Source: Acetobacter ascendens (GTDB lineage: Bacteria > Pseudomonadota > Alphaproteobacteria > Acetobacterales > Acetobacteraceae). Taken from it: a stretch of DNA of 64,000 bases. Below the pieces are notes generated by a model. That model did not search any database. It was not told the DNA's origin and worked only from the letters and a program-made list of their open reading frames with translations. The position numbers and the translations under genes are program-made. Below are positions 1-8,873 of the stretch, one piece after another (position 1 is the stretch's first letter; each line of letters begins with the position of its first letter). Where the stretch lies: positions 1,949,001 to 2,013,000 of the forward strand of contig NZ_CP015164.1 in assembly GCF_001766235.1 (NCBI RefSeq), written 5' to 3'.

Positions 1-36
1 TACATGCAGTAAAATATATCAGAATATTTATTAATC

Positions 37-68
37 GGTAACCAGAGGATTTGTATCCTCCAGTTACC
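37..68 (-). terminator. Hairpin downstream of the amidase gene
   Basis: A 13-bp imperfect inverted repeat (GGTAACCAGAGGA against its complement, two mismatches) lies just after the stop codon of the last gene of the minus-strand catabolic operon. There is no clean T-run on the minus strand, so termination is inferred from position and stem only. Confidence 0.4.
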
Positions 69-80
69 ATTATGATAAAA

Positions 81-1310
81 TTAACCAGAACAAAGCGGAC
101 GGTCTGGCAAAATCTGTTCTGCCCATAAGCCATAAGATAATAGGGCTTCATCCACTCCATAGCGTCCTAGAAATTGCACGCCAATAGGCAAACCAGCCTT
201 ATTCACCATACCCGGCAAAGTAAGAGAAGGCAGGTACAAAAGTGTCCATAAACGGCTAAAAAGCGGGCTACCTGTACCTTCTTCCAATAAAGGTGCAACT
301 CCCGGTGCTGCGGGAGCAAGAAGTACATCATACGTTTCAAACAGGATATCTGCTTTTTGCCGTAGATTTTGTGCTTTTGCTAGCGCCTCCTCATAATCCT
401 GTCGGGTAATAGCCTGACCAGCTTTAATCAACGCGGCTATCTGTGGGCTTATTTGTTCACGCTTTGTTGTATATTCCCATGCGAGAGACTGAGCTGCTTC
501 ATAACTCATAATGGTCAGATGCAGATCCGCGCCTTCTTCAAAATCTGCCAAATCTACTTCTTCAAGAGATGTATGTTGCCCGAACAAATCCGCAGCACTT
601 TGCAGAGCCTGATGCATGTCTGCATCTCCTTGGCTCCACCACGGGGTTTTGCAAAACCCGATGCGTTTCGGCTTTTGCAAGGGCAGTTCAACGCTTGCTG
701 ATTTTGGCCCTTTTAATACATTATCAGCTTTAATTGCCGAAGTTACATCTCGCGTAACAACACCCAGCGCATCAAATGATGGGGCCAGATATTTCACCCC
801 TGCTGCATTGTAGCGTACATAAGAAGGTTTAAAACCAACAATACCGCAATAAGATGCCGGACGGGTAAGAGACGCAGCTGTTTGAGACGCAATACCTATA
901 TCCACCATACCACATGCTACAGCCGCAGCAGATCCACTAGATGAACCTCCCGGTGTGCGTGCTGTATCATATGGATTTACTGTTGGGCCGGGTTGAAAAA
1001 AAGCAAATTCTGTTGTGACTGTTTTACCAGCCACCAATGCACCTGCCTGCTTTAGCAATGTAACACAGGCTGCATCTGCACGAGATTGATTGTTCTTGTA
1101 GATGCCGGACCCATACTCGGTGAAATATGCTTCAGTTTCTACAATATCTTTTACGCCAACGCTCATCCCTGTCAGAGACCCAGCAGAAAGATAGGCTGCA
1201 TCCCGCCGTATCTGTTCGGGATTGTACTGCGTAAATGCATGAATCTTACCTTCATGCTTGTTAATTGTATCAATAAGGTTTTCAGCAATAACCGTGGGAT
1301 CTGGCAGCAT
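81..1310 (-). CDS. iacH: Amidase, IacH-like (amidase signature family)
   Basis: An amidase-signature enzyme of about 410 residues, hydrolysing an amide to acid and ammonia in the cytoplasm. The glycine/serine-rich signature GGSSSGSAAAVA, an upstream Lys in VGVKDI and a Ser in TAASLTRPASYCG match the Ser-cisSer-Lys triad of the family. The start at 1310 has AAGGA seven bases upstream; the ATG two codons earlier has no room for a ribosome site. It is the last gene of the operon, 43-49 bases after the flavin reductase. In known iac clusters IacH is an amidase-like protein; the real substrate (indole-3-acetamide or a conjugate) is not shown by sequence. Confidence 0.8.
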   Translation of the reverse strand: MLPDPTVIAENLIDTINKHEGKIHAFTQYNPEQIRRDAAYLSAGSLTGMSVGVKDIVETEAYFTEYGSGIYKNNQSRADAACVTLLKQAGALVAGKTVTTEFAFFQPGPTVNPYDTARTPGGSSSGSAAAVACGMVDIGIASQTAASLTRPASYCGIVGFKPSYVRYNAAGVKYLAPSFDALGVVTRDVTSAIKADNVLKGPKSASVELPLQKPKRIGFCKTPWWSQGDADMHQALQSAADLFGQHTSLEEVDLADFEEGADLHLTIMSYEAAQSLAWEYTTKREQISPQIAALIKAGQAITRQDYEEALAKAQNLRQKADILFETYDVLLAPAAPGVAPLLEEGTGSPLFSRLWTLLYLPSLTLPGMVNKAGLPIGVQFLGRYGVDEALLSYGLWAEQILPDRPLCSG

Positions 1311-1359
1311 AACCATTCCTTTGCAGAACTGTAGGTAGGTTCGTATTTACATGTTATTT

Positions 1360-1836
1360 TTAGAACAAATTGAAACCACCTTTAAAATACAACAAAGGTT
1401 CTGTACCTGTTACTTTCACGTAGTCTGGGCTTCCTAGAAAGATTTCGTGAGAGCCACCTGTTAAAGTTTCTTGTACAGAACAGGAAATATGCACAAGAGC
1501 ATCCTTTACAAACAAACTACCATTTTCATGACAAAGTGTTTCTGTCTCTACATTTTTATCCAATGCTGGAGATGCAAAGAAATAAGCTTTATCTTCCTGA
1601 TTTTTGGAGAGAATGCTCAGTGCAAAACGTCCACTTTCCGCAATGGCCTTATAAGTTGAACTTTTGCGGTTGAGGCAAACTAACAGTAAAACAGGATCCA
1701 AGGAAACAGAACTTAGCGCACTAATAGTAGCCCCCTGTGCCCCCTGCTCTCCTTGGGCAGTTACAACGGCTACCCCTGTTGCAAAATGCGACATTGCTTT
1801 GCGAAAATCATCTCGCATTGTGGTGTTAGCATTCAT
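1360..1836 (-). CDS. iacG: Flavin reductase, IacG-like
   Basis: A 158-residue flavin reductase-domain protein (FMN-binding split barrel, HpaC/DIM6 type). Such proteins reduce free FMN or FAD with NAD(P)H and pass it to a partner monooxygenase; here the natural partner is the acyl-CoA-dehydrogenase-like IacA at the head of the operon. Family features visible are FATGVAVVTA near residue 20, the SLDPVLLLVCLN segment, and the SGRFALSIL stretch. The start at 1836 is chosen because its ATGA overlaps the stop of the aldolase gene, implying translational coupling. The length is normal for the family. Confidence 0.8.
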   Translation of the reverse strand: MNANTTMRDDFRKAMSHFATGVAVVTAQGEQGAQGATISALSSVSLDPVLLLVCLNRKSSTYKAIAESGRFALSILSKNQEDKAYFFASPALDKNVETETLCHENGSLFVKDALVHISCSVQETLTGGSHEIFLGSPDYVKVTGTEPLLYFKGGFNLF

Positions 1837-2591
1837 ACTTGATCTCCTGCCCACAGGGGGCCTCGTTCTTTACGTATTTTGCGCACTGCTGCATCAAACA
1901 TCTTTTGGGCAGCTTGTGAATTTGCAATCACGCCTTCTGCATCTTGCGCACAGCGCCGGCGTATTTCATCTGAAAGAGTAATGTCTTTTCCGGGAATCAT
2001 ACCTGTCTGGCACTGAATTTCGGCCGCTCTTTGCACAATCCAAAGCAGGAAAAAGGCACGTGGTACATCTGCTCCACCAACAGCAACACCATGATTCCGC
2101 AAAACCAGAACATGCTTGTTGCCCAAGCTGGCAAGCATACGTGGGCGTTCATCATCATAAAGGGTGATACCTTCAAAATCATGATACCCAACGCGTTCAA
2201 AAAGCTGCGCCCCGTAAAAATTATCGTGGCTAAAGCCTTGCTCTTTCATGGCAACAGCACAGACAGCATTGGTATGTGTATGAATAACACAATGAATGTC
2301 ATTTCGCGCACCATGAATAGAGCCATGTAACGCAAATCCTGCCGGATTAGGCTTATTTGCACTGTTACTGATAATATGCCCGTCAGCATCCACAATCAGT
2401 AAGTTTTCTGGCGTGACTTCATCATAATTTAAACCAAAAGCATTTACCAAATAACGCTTTGGTTCACCCGGAAGGCGGACTGAAATATGATTAAAAATCA
2501 TTTCAGTCCATCCAAAATAATCAATGAGATGATAACATTCCGCTAATTGAATACGGAGCTTTGTTTCATCAGCACTCCACAAGTCCGACAT
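1833..2591 (-). CDS. Class II aldolase/adducin family protein
   Basis: A 252-residue class II aldolase/adducin-domain protein (fuculose-phosphate aldolase fold), normally a zinc enzyme cleaving or decarboxylating a hydroxy-acid or sugar phosphate. The zinc-site motif HTHTNAVCAVA and a later LRNHGVAVGG histidine are present. The start at 2591 follows AAGGAAG, favoured over a TTG six codons earlier. The gene is coupled to its neighbours: about 20 bases after the ketopantoate-reductase-like gene and overlapping iacG by ATGA. It is not part of the classical iac set, so it is probably an accessory step for a pathway intermediate. Substrate unknown. Confidence 0.75.
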   Translation of the reverse strand: MSDLWSADETKLRIQLAECYHLIDYFGWTEMIFNHISVRLPGEPKRYLVNAFGLNYDEVTPENLLIVDADGHIISNSANKPNPAGFALHGSIHGARNDIHCVIHTHTNAVCAVAMKEQGFSHDNFYGAQLFERVGYHDFEGITLYDDERPRMLASLGNKHVLVLRNHGVAVGGADVPRAFFLLWIVQRAAEIQCQTGMIPGKDITLSDEIRRRCAQDAEGVIANSQAAQKMFDAAVRKIRKERGPLWAGDQV

Positions 2592-2611
2592 TTTTACTTC
2601 CTTTTGCAAGC

Positions 2612-3589
2612 TTAATAACGTCTTGATGCTTTGTTACGTGTCAGGCCTACAAGTGCTTCTGTAGTAGGAAGAACAAGCCCATGATGGTGCGCAAGGCGTA
2701 TAATAACATCCCCCATGGCAGCTAATTCCAATGGCTTATTCCGAAGATAATCTTGCAACATGAATGTGGGATGATTTCCCCCTTGTTCCACTTTGCTCAT
2801 TAACTCATCAATGGGAAGTAAGCCGCCAATTCCACAGTCCTGACCAAGAACCTGAATTTCTACAAGACACCGCCTGACCAATACGCAAAGATCTGGATTG
2901 GAAGAGAGAATTTTTAAAGTTCCCTCACATAGAACTGATAAAAAATTTGTTGCAACATTCAAAGAAAGTTTGTTCCAGATTTCCTTTTTAATATCAGATG
3001 TTTCTGCAAAATGCCCTTCTCCACCTTCCAGCCACGTCAAAACCCTATCAACAGTATTCTGACCGGGTAGTGCATTCCCCAATATAAATCGAGGAGAGCC
3101 AGAAATATTTACTTTCCCTGGCGCAGTTACCTGAGCAAAAGCATAAGCAACACACCCTATAATATTCTCGGTTGGAATACTGCCAAGATTACCTTCTGGG
3201 TCCAAAGTATGGGTAATCTTTTTAACAACACTTCGTGCTGTATTTGTCTGTGCAATCATCCACCATGGCAGGCCATTCAGAACAGGTATAATAAGTGTGT
3301 TCGGGCCTACGGCATGGCTAACAGTTTTGAACAGATCAGGCAGTTGGTAGGATTTACCAGAAAGAATGATCAGATCCTGTATTTCAGAAGGTGCGCGATC
3401 ATTTACTCTAAGAGAATGCCGCGTAATTTCTGATCCATTCTGACAAACCAATCCATTCTCGCGTAAGGCTTGTAAAGTGCTGCCCCGTGCAACAACAGAT
3501 AGTATGACTGGTCTGGATGAAAGAATGGATGCAAAGGTTCCACCCATTCCTCCCATACCGGCAATACAAACACGAGGTATTTTGTTCAT
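2612..3589 (-). CDS. Ketopantoate reductase family protein (PanE/ApbA-like)
   Basis: A 325-residue NAD(P)H-dependent 2-ketoacid reductase of the PanE/ApbA family. A dinucleotide-binding glycine-rich loop (VCIAGMGGMGG) stands at residues 6-16, and the all-alpha C-terminal half carries an ENIIGCVAYAFAQVTAPGKV segment typical of the family. The start at 3589 is picked because ATGA overlaps the iacF stop; a start 14 codons upstream would overlap iacF by 46 bases. Its place inside a catabolic operon argues against pantothenate synthesis and for reduction or oxidation of a pathway keto-acid; this is inference. Confidence 0.75.
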   Translation of the reverse strand: MNKIPRVCIAGMGGMGGTFASILSSRPVILSVVARGSTLQALRENGLVCQNGSEITRHSLRVNDRAPSEIQDLIILSGKSYQLPDLFKTVSHAVGPNTLIIPVLNGLPWWMIAQTNTARSVVKKITHTLDPEGNLGSIPTENIIGCVAYAFAQVTAPGKVNISGSPRFILGNALPGQNTVDRVLTWLEGGEGHFAETSDIKKEIWNKLSLNVATNFLSVLCEGTLKILSSNPDLCVLVRRCLVEIQVLGQDCGIGGLLPIDELMSKVEQGGNHPTFMLQDYLRNKPLELAAMGDVIIRLAHHHGLVLPTTEALVGLTRNKASRRY

Positions 3590-4545
3590 AGGTCTACTAC
3601 AAGCAAAGGAGTTTTGGATCGTGAGCAACAAAGAGCAATCTGATCCGTTTTTTCTTCGTCTGTCAGATATTCGTCACGATGGTCTGGCTCACCTTCCAGA
3701 ACAGATACAACACATGTGCCACAGATACCTTGCTCACAACTTACAGGCACACGCACACCAGAACGGGCAAAAGCTGCTGCTATGGTTTCATCTTCTGCAA
3801 CCTGAACACGCACCCCGCTTTTGGCAGCCAGCACTTCAAATCCAGCCCCACCTTCTACGGGTTGGGCAGAAAAGGCTTCCTGATGCACATGCTCTTCTGG
3901 CAATCCACAAGCGCTACCTGCCTGCGCAACGGCCTGCATCAACCCTTCTGGACCACACACATACACATGAACCCCAGATCCGTTTTGATCTATCCATTGG
4001 GCAAGCGTATTCTGCACGTTAAAGCGTGGCCGTTCTGCCTGACTGTGATCATGAATAACAACATGGTCGGCAAAAGGAAGAGCCTGTAAAACAGGCGCAA
4101 AAACCGGATCACGCGCAACATAGTGCAGAGCAAAGTTTTGCGCTTTATCATACAGTTCATATGCCATTGCGATCATCGGCGTAACGCCTATGCCACCACC
4201 AATAAGCAAACTGCTTTCTGCATCACAATCCAATGGAAACAAATTACGTGGTAGGCTGATCTGAAGTTGTGCCCCATCACGCACAAGACGATGCACAGCA
4301 ATGGACCCTCCTCGAGATTTAGGGTCCAACAGCACAGCTAAAGAATACCGCTTCCGATCAGCCGGGTTCCCGCACAAGGAGTATTGGCGGATCAACCCTT
4401 CTTCAAGATACAGGTCAATATGGGCACCAGCTTCCCACACCGGCAGATCTGCTCCATTAGAGGCTTTGAGATCAAAGCAAAGGACAGATCCGCGCAATTG
4501 ACATGCATCTACTGTAACATTCAACAAATGAGATTGTCTGGTCAT
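3586..4545 (-). CDS. iacF: PDR/VanB-type oxidoreductase, IacF-like reductase of the Rieske oxygenase
   Basis: A 319-residue phthalate-dioxygenase-reductase type protein. In order it has a flavin-binding barrel (RQYSLCG near residue 54), an NAD-binding domain (LLIGGGIGVTPM) and a C-terminal plant-type 2Fe-2S ferredoxin with cysteines at 270, 275, 278 and 306/307. It should carry electrons from NAD(P)H to the Rieske oxygenase IacCD encoded just upstream. The gene overlaps iacE by ATGA (4542-4545) and the ketopantoate-reductase-like gene by ATGA. IacF in Pseudomonas and Acinetobacter iac loci has the same architecture. Confidence 0.85.
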   Translation of the reverse strand: MTRQSHLLNVTVDACQLRGSVLCFDLKASNGADLPVWEAGAHIDLYLEEGLIRQYSLCGNPADRKRYSLAVLLDPKSRGGSIAVHRLVRDGAQLQISLPRNLFPLDCDAESSLLIGGGIGVTPMIAMAYELYDKAQNFALHYVARDPVFAPVLQALPFADHVVIHDHSQAERPRFNVQNTLAQWIDQNGSGVHVYVCGPEGLMQAVAQAGSACGLPEEHVHQEAFSAQPVEGGAGFEVLAAKSGVRVQVAEDETIAAAFARSGVRVPVSCEQGICGTCVVSVLEGEPDHRDEYLTDEEKTDQIALCCSRSKTPLLVVDL

Positions 4546-5276
4546 CGCAAATACAATCCACTGTTAATATCAATTGTAGATCCCGTTAGCCCATCAGCAT
4601 CTTCACGCGCCATTTCCACAACCATGCGCGCCACCGTAATGGGGCGGCCTAGCTTACCTGTTGGCAATGCAGCTTTAAGAGCTGGCAAACGATCTGCACC
4701 AATTGTTGCTGCAACAGACGGTAGATCTAACGGACCTGGCGCTATTGCATTAACGGTAATCCCTAACGGCGCCAGATCCCGCGCAAACACTTTGGTAAGG
4801 GTATGAATACCCCCTTTTGAGGCTGCATAATGTGCCCCTGTAGCAGATCCACCATTTTGCCCCGCCAACGAGCCGATATTTACAATTCGCCCGCTCTGCT
4901 TGGCTGCGACAAGACGCCGTGCAAACCGCTGGCTACACAGGAAAGTCCCACACAGGTTAACCGATATAATACGCTCAAACGTTGGCATATCAATTTCCAG
5001 CACAGGCTGTGCCTTCATAACTGCCGCGTTATTTACCAAGAGCCATGGTAAGCCAAAGCGTTCTTCAACCTGGTCCAGAACCTGTTCGACCGAGTTTTCA
5101 TTGCTTACATCCAGCCCGAAAACAGCAACCTTTTCCTCGCCATGTTCCTTTACCAAATGTTGAGCCACATCTGGGTTGATATCCGCAATTGCAACCCGAT
5201 AGCCCGCCTGCACGAGGCTTGACACTATAATAGCACCAAGCCCCTGCGCTCCGCCTGTTACCAAAGCCGTCCGCAT
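4542..5276 (-). CDS. iacE: Short-chain dehydrogenase/reductase, IacE-like
   Basis: A classical 244-residue SDR. It shows the TGGAQGLGA cofactor loop at residues 7-15, an Asp after the second strand (VAIADINPD) suggesting preference for NAD(H), the NNAAV motif, a catalytic Ser in VNIGSLAG and the YAASK active-site motif. IacE acts on an oxidised indole intermediate in the characterised iac pathway, and position between iacD and iacF fits that role. The start ATG shares one base with the iacD stop (TAATG) and the 3' end overlaps iacF, so D-E-F should be translated as a unit. Confidence 0.82.
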   Translation of the reverse strand: MRTALVTGGAQGLGAIIVSSLVQAGYRVAIADINPDVAQHLVKEHGEEKVAVFGLDVSNENSVEQVLDQVEERFGLPWLLVNNAAVMKAQPVLEIDMPTFERIISVNLCGTFLCSQRFARRLVAAKQSGRIVNIGSLAGQNGGSATGAHYAASKGGIHTLTKVFARDLAPLGITVNAIAPGPLDLPSVAATIGADRLPALKAALPTGKLGRPITVARMVVEMAREDADGLTGSTIDINSGLYLR

Positions 5277-5749
5277 TATAGGATATAACTCACGGCTGTT
5301 AGAGACTCTGTTGATCCTAAAATCTTAATGACTTTCTGATCGATTTTTAGAGAATCTTCTTCTTTCACCAACGTAAATATCACATTGGCTGCATAAGAAC
5401 GCTCCCGCCCTTGCCGAAGCTCCGTTAACAACTGGGCGCAACGGAGCACACATCGCTGATCATCAGATTCCAGAAGCCTGTAGCGTGAAAGCAACCGGAT
5501 TGTCTGTGCTGGAGGAGCTGCTGAAATAGCGCGCCCCCCAATCAAACGTTCAACGCGTTTTTGACGCATTTCAGCATCATCATACGCATAGTTCAGTGTA
5601 TCGGCGTAATCGTCTGCATCAGGATCAATAGGAATAATATAAAAACCTGATTGCGTATAAAGCTTGAGCCATTCAGTAAACTGTCCATCATCCAGCAGAT
5701 CAGCTTCTAACGTTACAAGCTCTACGGCATCATTCAGAGAAATGCTCAT
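5276..5749 (-). CDS. iacD: Rieske dioxygenase small (beta) subunit, IacD-like
   Basis: A 157-residue aromatic-ring-hydroxylating dioxygenase beta subunit (NTF2-like fold). Such subunits build the structural half of the alpha3beta3 oxygenase. The family-typical N-terminal part (EADLLDDGQFTEWLKLY), a central RRVERL-like stretch (QKRVERLIGG) and C-terminal KIDQKVIKI are present. It overlaps iacC by ATGA at 5746-5749 and iacE by one base, consistent with stoichiometric synthesis of the two subunits. It has no catalytic residues of its own. Confidence 0.85.
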   Translation of the reverse strand: MSISLNDAVELVTLEADLLDDGQFTEWLKLYTQSGFYIIPIDPDADDYADTLNYAYDDAEMRQKRVERLIGGRAISAAPPAQTIRLLSRYRLLESDDQRCVLRCAQLLTELRQGRERSYAANVIFTLVKEEDSLKIDQKVIKILGSTESLTAVSYIL

Positions 5750-7011
5750 GCTTCATTCTCCTCGGTCATATCTGCAAACCACTGCCGGTACGCAGCGCGC
5801 ATTCCTGTTTCTGCACTGACATCACTATAGAGATTACCGTTTTCACGCTTTGCTTCGTGCCCGATACCTCGATTTAACAAAATGGGAATATCGCGCCCTG
5901 CAAGTGAACCGCGCTGCACACGATCCCATGCTTCTGCATCATCAGGCGTGCCAAAACCCATTGGCCCTTGAAAGTGTTCATGAAGGCGCAACCGAGCCTG
6001 ATTGGCGATAGCTGGGCCACCATCCATTCCAATAGCAATATGCCGTATTTCTGTTTCGTTTACAGACAAAGGCCGTAGAACACGGAAAAATGCCATTGAA
6101 CACGCAAGATTTGGAAACAGATTGAGATTGAAACCCGTTCCACCGACAGCACGCACAATGCGTCTGACTTCTTGAGGTGTGTGATCCTTACTTAGATCTT
6201 CAGCCAATTTTTCAAAGCGCATGGGAATGGGACGATCCAGATCTTCTTCAAGATCCACCAAATCTGGAATCATAACCATAACAGAGTGGCCATGCCCCAA
6301 GTCTTCTACATATCCCTCTCCATCTAGGAAGGAGAATGTATCTTCTGTCTCCTTATCAACAGAATCAAGATATGGCTTATGAACTATAGGGAAGTGGTAA
6401 GCATCTGTTGTGTTTTCGAGCTGGATTTTCCAGTTTCCCGGAAAAGTAAATTTATGCTCACCCATGGTTTTAATGGGCCAATAAGCACCCTGCTTCATGA
6501 ACAGATCAATCCACGGTTTGGCCCGGCCAAGCCAGTCTTCCAAAGACATAATGGATTTATCAAAGGTGGCAAAAATCAATCCATTATATTCTTCCACTCT
6601 CAGATTTACGAGAGGAAGCTTGGATTTATCAAGTTGACCGGTATAGCCGTCCTGATGCGGCACACCACGTAACGCGCCATCCAACCCATAGGCCCAGCCA
6701 TGATATGGGCATACAAAACTGGCGGCTTTACCGTGCTTTTGCTCACACACAGTCGCCCCACGGTGGCGGCAGCGGTTAAGCATAACATGCACCACACCCT
6801 GCCTATCCCGTGAAACAATAACAGGGTGGCTACCAACAAAAGTGGTAATAAATTGACCTGGTTCAGGAAGCTCACTCCGATGAGCAACCCATATCCAGTT
6901 ATGCATGAAAATACGGTCCATTTCCATGTCATACAGATCAGAATTGCTGTAAATGGACCCATCAGCACGATCTTCTGCGAGAAGCTGTTTGACATCAGGA
7001 AAAGCTGTCAT
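5746..7011 (-). CDS. iacC: Rieske dioxygenase large (alpha) subunit, IacC-like
   Basis: A 421-residue Rieske non-haem iron oxygenase alpha subunit. The Rieske 2Fe-2S ligands are C81-x-H83 and C101-x2-H104; the mononuclear iron site is seen in D-A-Y-H206-x4-H211. Together with IacD and IacF it forms a three-component dioxygenase. In the characterised iac pathway IacC/IacD convert 3-hydroxy-2-oxindole-3-acetate toward catechol. It starts about 100 bases after iacB, a gap larger than elsewhere in the operon. Length and motif spacing are normal, so the protein should be functional. Confidence 0.85.
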   Translation of the reverse strand: MTAFPDVKQLLAEDRADGSIYSNSDLYDMEMDRIFMHNWIWVAHRSELPEPGQFITTFVGSHPVIVSRDRQGVVHVMLNRCRHRGATVCEQKHGKAASFVCPYHGWAYGLDGALRGVPHQDGYTGQLDKSKLPLVNLRVEEYNGLIFATFDKSIMSLEDWLGRAKPWIDLFMKQGAYWPIKTMGEHKFTFPGNWKIQLENTTDAYHFPIVHKPYLDSVDKETEDTFSFLDGEGYVEDLGHGHSVMVMIPDLVDLEEDLDRPIPMRFEKLAEDLSKDHTPQEVRRIVRAVGGTGFNLNLFPNLACSMAFFRVLRPLSVNETEIRHIAIGMDGGPAIANQARLRLHEHFQGPMGFGTPDDAEAWDRVQRGSLAGRDIPILLNRGIGHEAKRENGNLYSDVSAETGMRAAYRQWFADMTEENEA

Positions 7012-7110
7012 GAACGCAAATCCTCTTTATGAAGGATCAAAAAATATTGTTCGCCTATTACGGGCGGAAACCTTGCATGCCTTTTTCAGACACAGAACGA
7101 GTCATATGTT

Positions 7111-7470
7111 TTAGGCTGGAACTTCAAGCACGCGGCCCATGCGGGCTTCCACTCTGAGGTAACGCCAGAGCCGATGCTCACCCACTTCTGTTACACGGAA
7201 CAGGTTGCAAGCAGCGGTAACGGTTTCCACGCTATCAACATCTGCAAGAATATAGCAGGTCCACGGGAAAGCATGAGATGCACCGACCATAACCTGATCA
7301 TCATCCATCGTTCCCAGAATTGTCAGCCCTGGCAGGGAGTTCATGCCTTTCAGCATTTCACCCACTCCTGCCCATACTGTTTTGATGCCAGATGCAGGCA
7401 AATCAAAAAATGTCTGTGTTACACCAATACAAAACAGAACGCGCAATGGCTTTTTGTCTGGATTTGACAT
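7111..7470 (-). CDS. iacB: IacB-like small protein
   Basis: A 119-residue protein that looks like a dimeric alpha/beta-barrel (EthD/muconolactone-isomerase-like) fold: an opening strand RVLFCIGVT, a middle strand MVGASHAFPWTCYILADV and a C-terminal RLWRYLRVEARMGR. Its size and its place directly between the IacA and IacC homologues match IacB of iac clusters, whose biochemical role is not firmly settled. The start at 7470 is chosen over a GTG four codons upstream. I recognise it mainly by context; motif support is limited. Confidence 0.65.
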   Translation of the reverse strand: MSNPDKKPLRVLFCIGVTQTFFDLPASGIKTVWAGVGEMLKGMNSLPGLTILGTMDDDQVMVGASHAFPWTCYILADVDSVETVTAACNLFRVTEVGEHRLWRYLRVEARMGRVLEVPA

Positions 7471-7489
7471 TGTTTTTCTCACTTATAAA

Positions 7490-8644
7490 TTATGGATAAC
7501 CAGGGCGCCCGCCACGACCAAGCATGACACGGCCTGCAGCTTCGTAATTTCCGCGCCCCATAAAGGCATGTTGCGCAACAACAACGCAGTCTTGCAAACA
7601 ACGTGCCAGAATGTGGTCTTTATGAACGGCAGCAATGCCACCCAGAGCAAAACAGGTTCGGGCTACCTCGGCACATGTTTGTGCAGCATGGGTTGCAGCC
7701 AGCCGAATACGGTTTGCAAGATCTTCCGTAACAGTGCCACCATCACTCAGGACATCCCATGCTTCTGCTGTAACACCATAAAAAGCAGCACGCGCAGCGG
7801 AAAGCTGAGCAGAAACCTCACCAACCGCGGCCTGAACCTGAGCACGATCAGCCATTGTAGGGGCACCAGTGATGGATTTACGCCCAGCGGCCATTTTGAC
7901 AACTTCATCAATAGCCCGCTGCGCACAACCCAAACCAACAACAGAAAGGACCTGTGCGGCGAAACATAGGGAAGGATAGCGATAGAGAGGCAAATCCAGA
8001 GATGAGGCACCACCTCGGATAAACGTCCATTCCGGCGCAACCTCTACATCACTCACCACCACATCGTGGCTACCTGTGCCAGAAAGGCCAATGGTGTTCC
8101 ATGTTTCATCAATGGTTACATCAGTAGCTGGCAGAACTGCCGTACGGGGTAAACCGCACTCTTCATCTGCAACGGCAATACCAACACCGATAAAAGACGC
8201 CCCGGTGCACCCACTGGCAAATGGCCAACGACCTTTTACAACAAAATGGTCATTTTTAACCTGCACAGGTTGAGCCGGAAAAATGGCGCCAGCAAAAACA
8301 ATATCAGGCCCGTTGGCATATAATTTCTTGAGTGTTTCAAGGGGCAATGCAACCAGATAAGTTGCAGAAACACCAAAGCTGGCAACCCAACCGGCCGAGG
8401 CATCGGCCCAGCCAATGCGTTCTATCAATTCAAGGAAAGACATGGGGGACACTTCCATTCCCCCAAATTGACGCGCAACCAATGCACGATACACGCCAAT
8501 TTCTTGAAATTTTTCAATGATATCTTTGGTGATCCTGCGGTTTTCCCGGAACTCAAGAGCACGGGAACTGATGTCCTCGATCAGAGCATCAAAAGCAGGC
8601 CCTTTGGCCAGATCAGCTTTGCATTCTGGCGTCTGGATCAACAT
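7490..8644 (-). CDS. iacA: Acyl-CoA-dehydrogenase-like flavin monooxygenase, IacA-like
   Basis: A 384-residue protein with the three-part acyl-CoA dehydrogenase fold (N-terminal helices, a central barrel around residues 120-225 with GRWPFASGCTGASF and SGTGSHDVVVSDVEV, and a C-terminal helical flavin domain). Members lacking the catalytic Glu and paired with a flavin reductase work as two-component monooxygenases. IacA carries out the first oxygenation of indole-3-acetate in the known pathway, using flavin from IacG. GGGGAG-rich sequence precedes the start. It heads the iac operon downstream of a 229-base leader that contains two palindromes. Confidence 0.8.
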   Translation of the reverse strand: MLIQTPECKADLAKGPAFDALIEDISSRALEFRENRRITKDIIEKFQEIGVYRALVARQFGGMEVSPMSFLELIERIGWADASAGWVASFGVSATYLVALPLETLKKLYANGPDIVFAGAIFPAQPVQVKNDHFVVKGRWPFASGCTGASFIGVGIAVADEECGLPRTAVLPATDVTIDETWNTIGLSGTGSHDVVVSDVEVAPEWTFIRGGASSLDLPLYRYPSLCFAAQVLSVVGLGCAQRAIDEVVKMAAGRKSITGAPTMADRAQVQAAVGEVSAQLSAARAAFYGVTAEAWDVLSDGGTVTEDLANRIRLAATHAAQTCAEVARTCFALGGIAAVHKDHILARCLQDCVVVAQHAFMGRGNYEAAGRVMLGRGGRPGYP

Positions 8645-8716
8645 GAATGTTTCTCCCCTTCACGTTTCAAGGCCGATGCCACTGATGCGGGCTTCGCGTC
8701 CTTTCTGCCCAGAGAT

Positions 8717-8737
8717 GGAGGTTATTTCTTAACCTCC
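8717..8737 (-). promoter_or_regulatory. Perfect hairpin in the iacA leader
   Basis: GGAGGTTA and its perfect complement TAACCTCC enclose a 5-base loop, 73 bases upstream of the iacA start. On the minus strand it is not followed by a T-run, so an operator or a leader-RNA hairpin is likelier than a terminator. The right arm read on the minus strand holds a GGAGG that the stem would hide. Confidence 0.4.
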
Positions 8738-8769
8738 CGAATCTCCTGCAGTCTGTTTATATCGAAAAC

Positions 8770-8788
8770 GTAACCTTAATTAGTTTAC
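8770..8788. promoter_or_regulatory. Operator-like palindrome upstream of iacA
   Basis: The 19-mer GTAACCTTAATTAGTTTAC pairs with itself at 8 of 9 arm positions or nearly so (mismatches at the fifth and eighth pairs). Its length and AT core resemble MarR-type operators, and iac operons elsewhere are controlled by the MarR-like IacR. No such regulator is in the window. Function is inferred. Confidence 0.35.
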
Positions 8789-8873
8789 ATTTCCACTTAT
8801 TTTTCTCATTTTTCTCAAAAAATATTTTCCCTAAATCCAAAGCCAAGTATGACTGGGGGCCACACGCTTTTTA

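Noticed and set aside
81..8644. Reading the minus-strand operon as a benzoate, anthranilate or vanillate oxygenase cluster
   Set aside because: The combination of an IacA-type monooxygenase, an IacB-type small protein, Rieske alpha/beta, SDR, PDR/VanB reductase, flavin reductase and amidase in this order fits iac better than clusters with only a Rieske oxygenase and a dehydrogenase.
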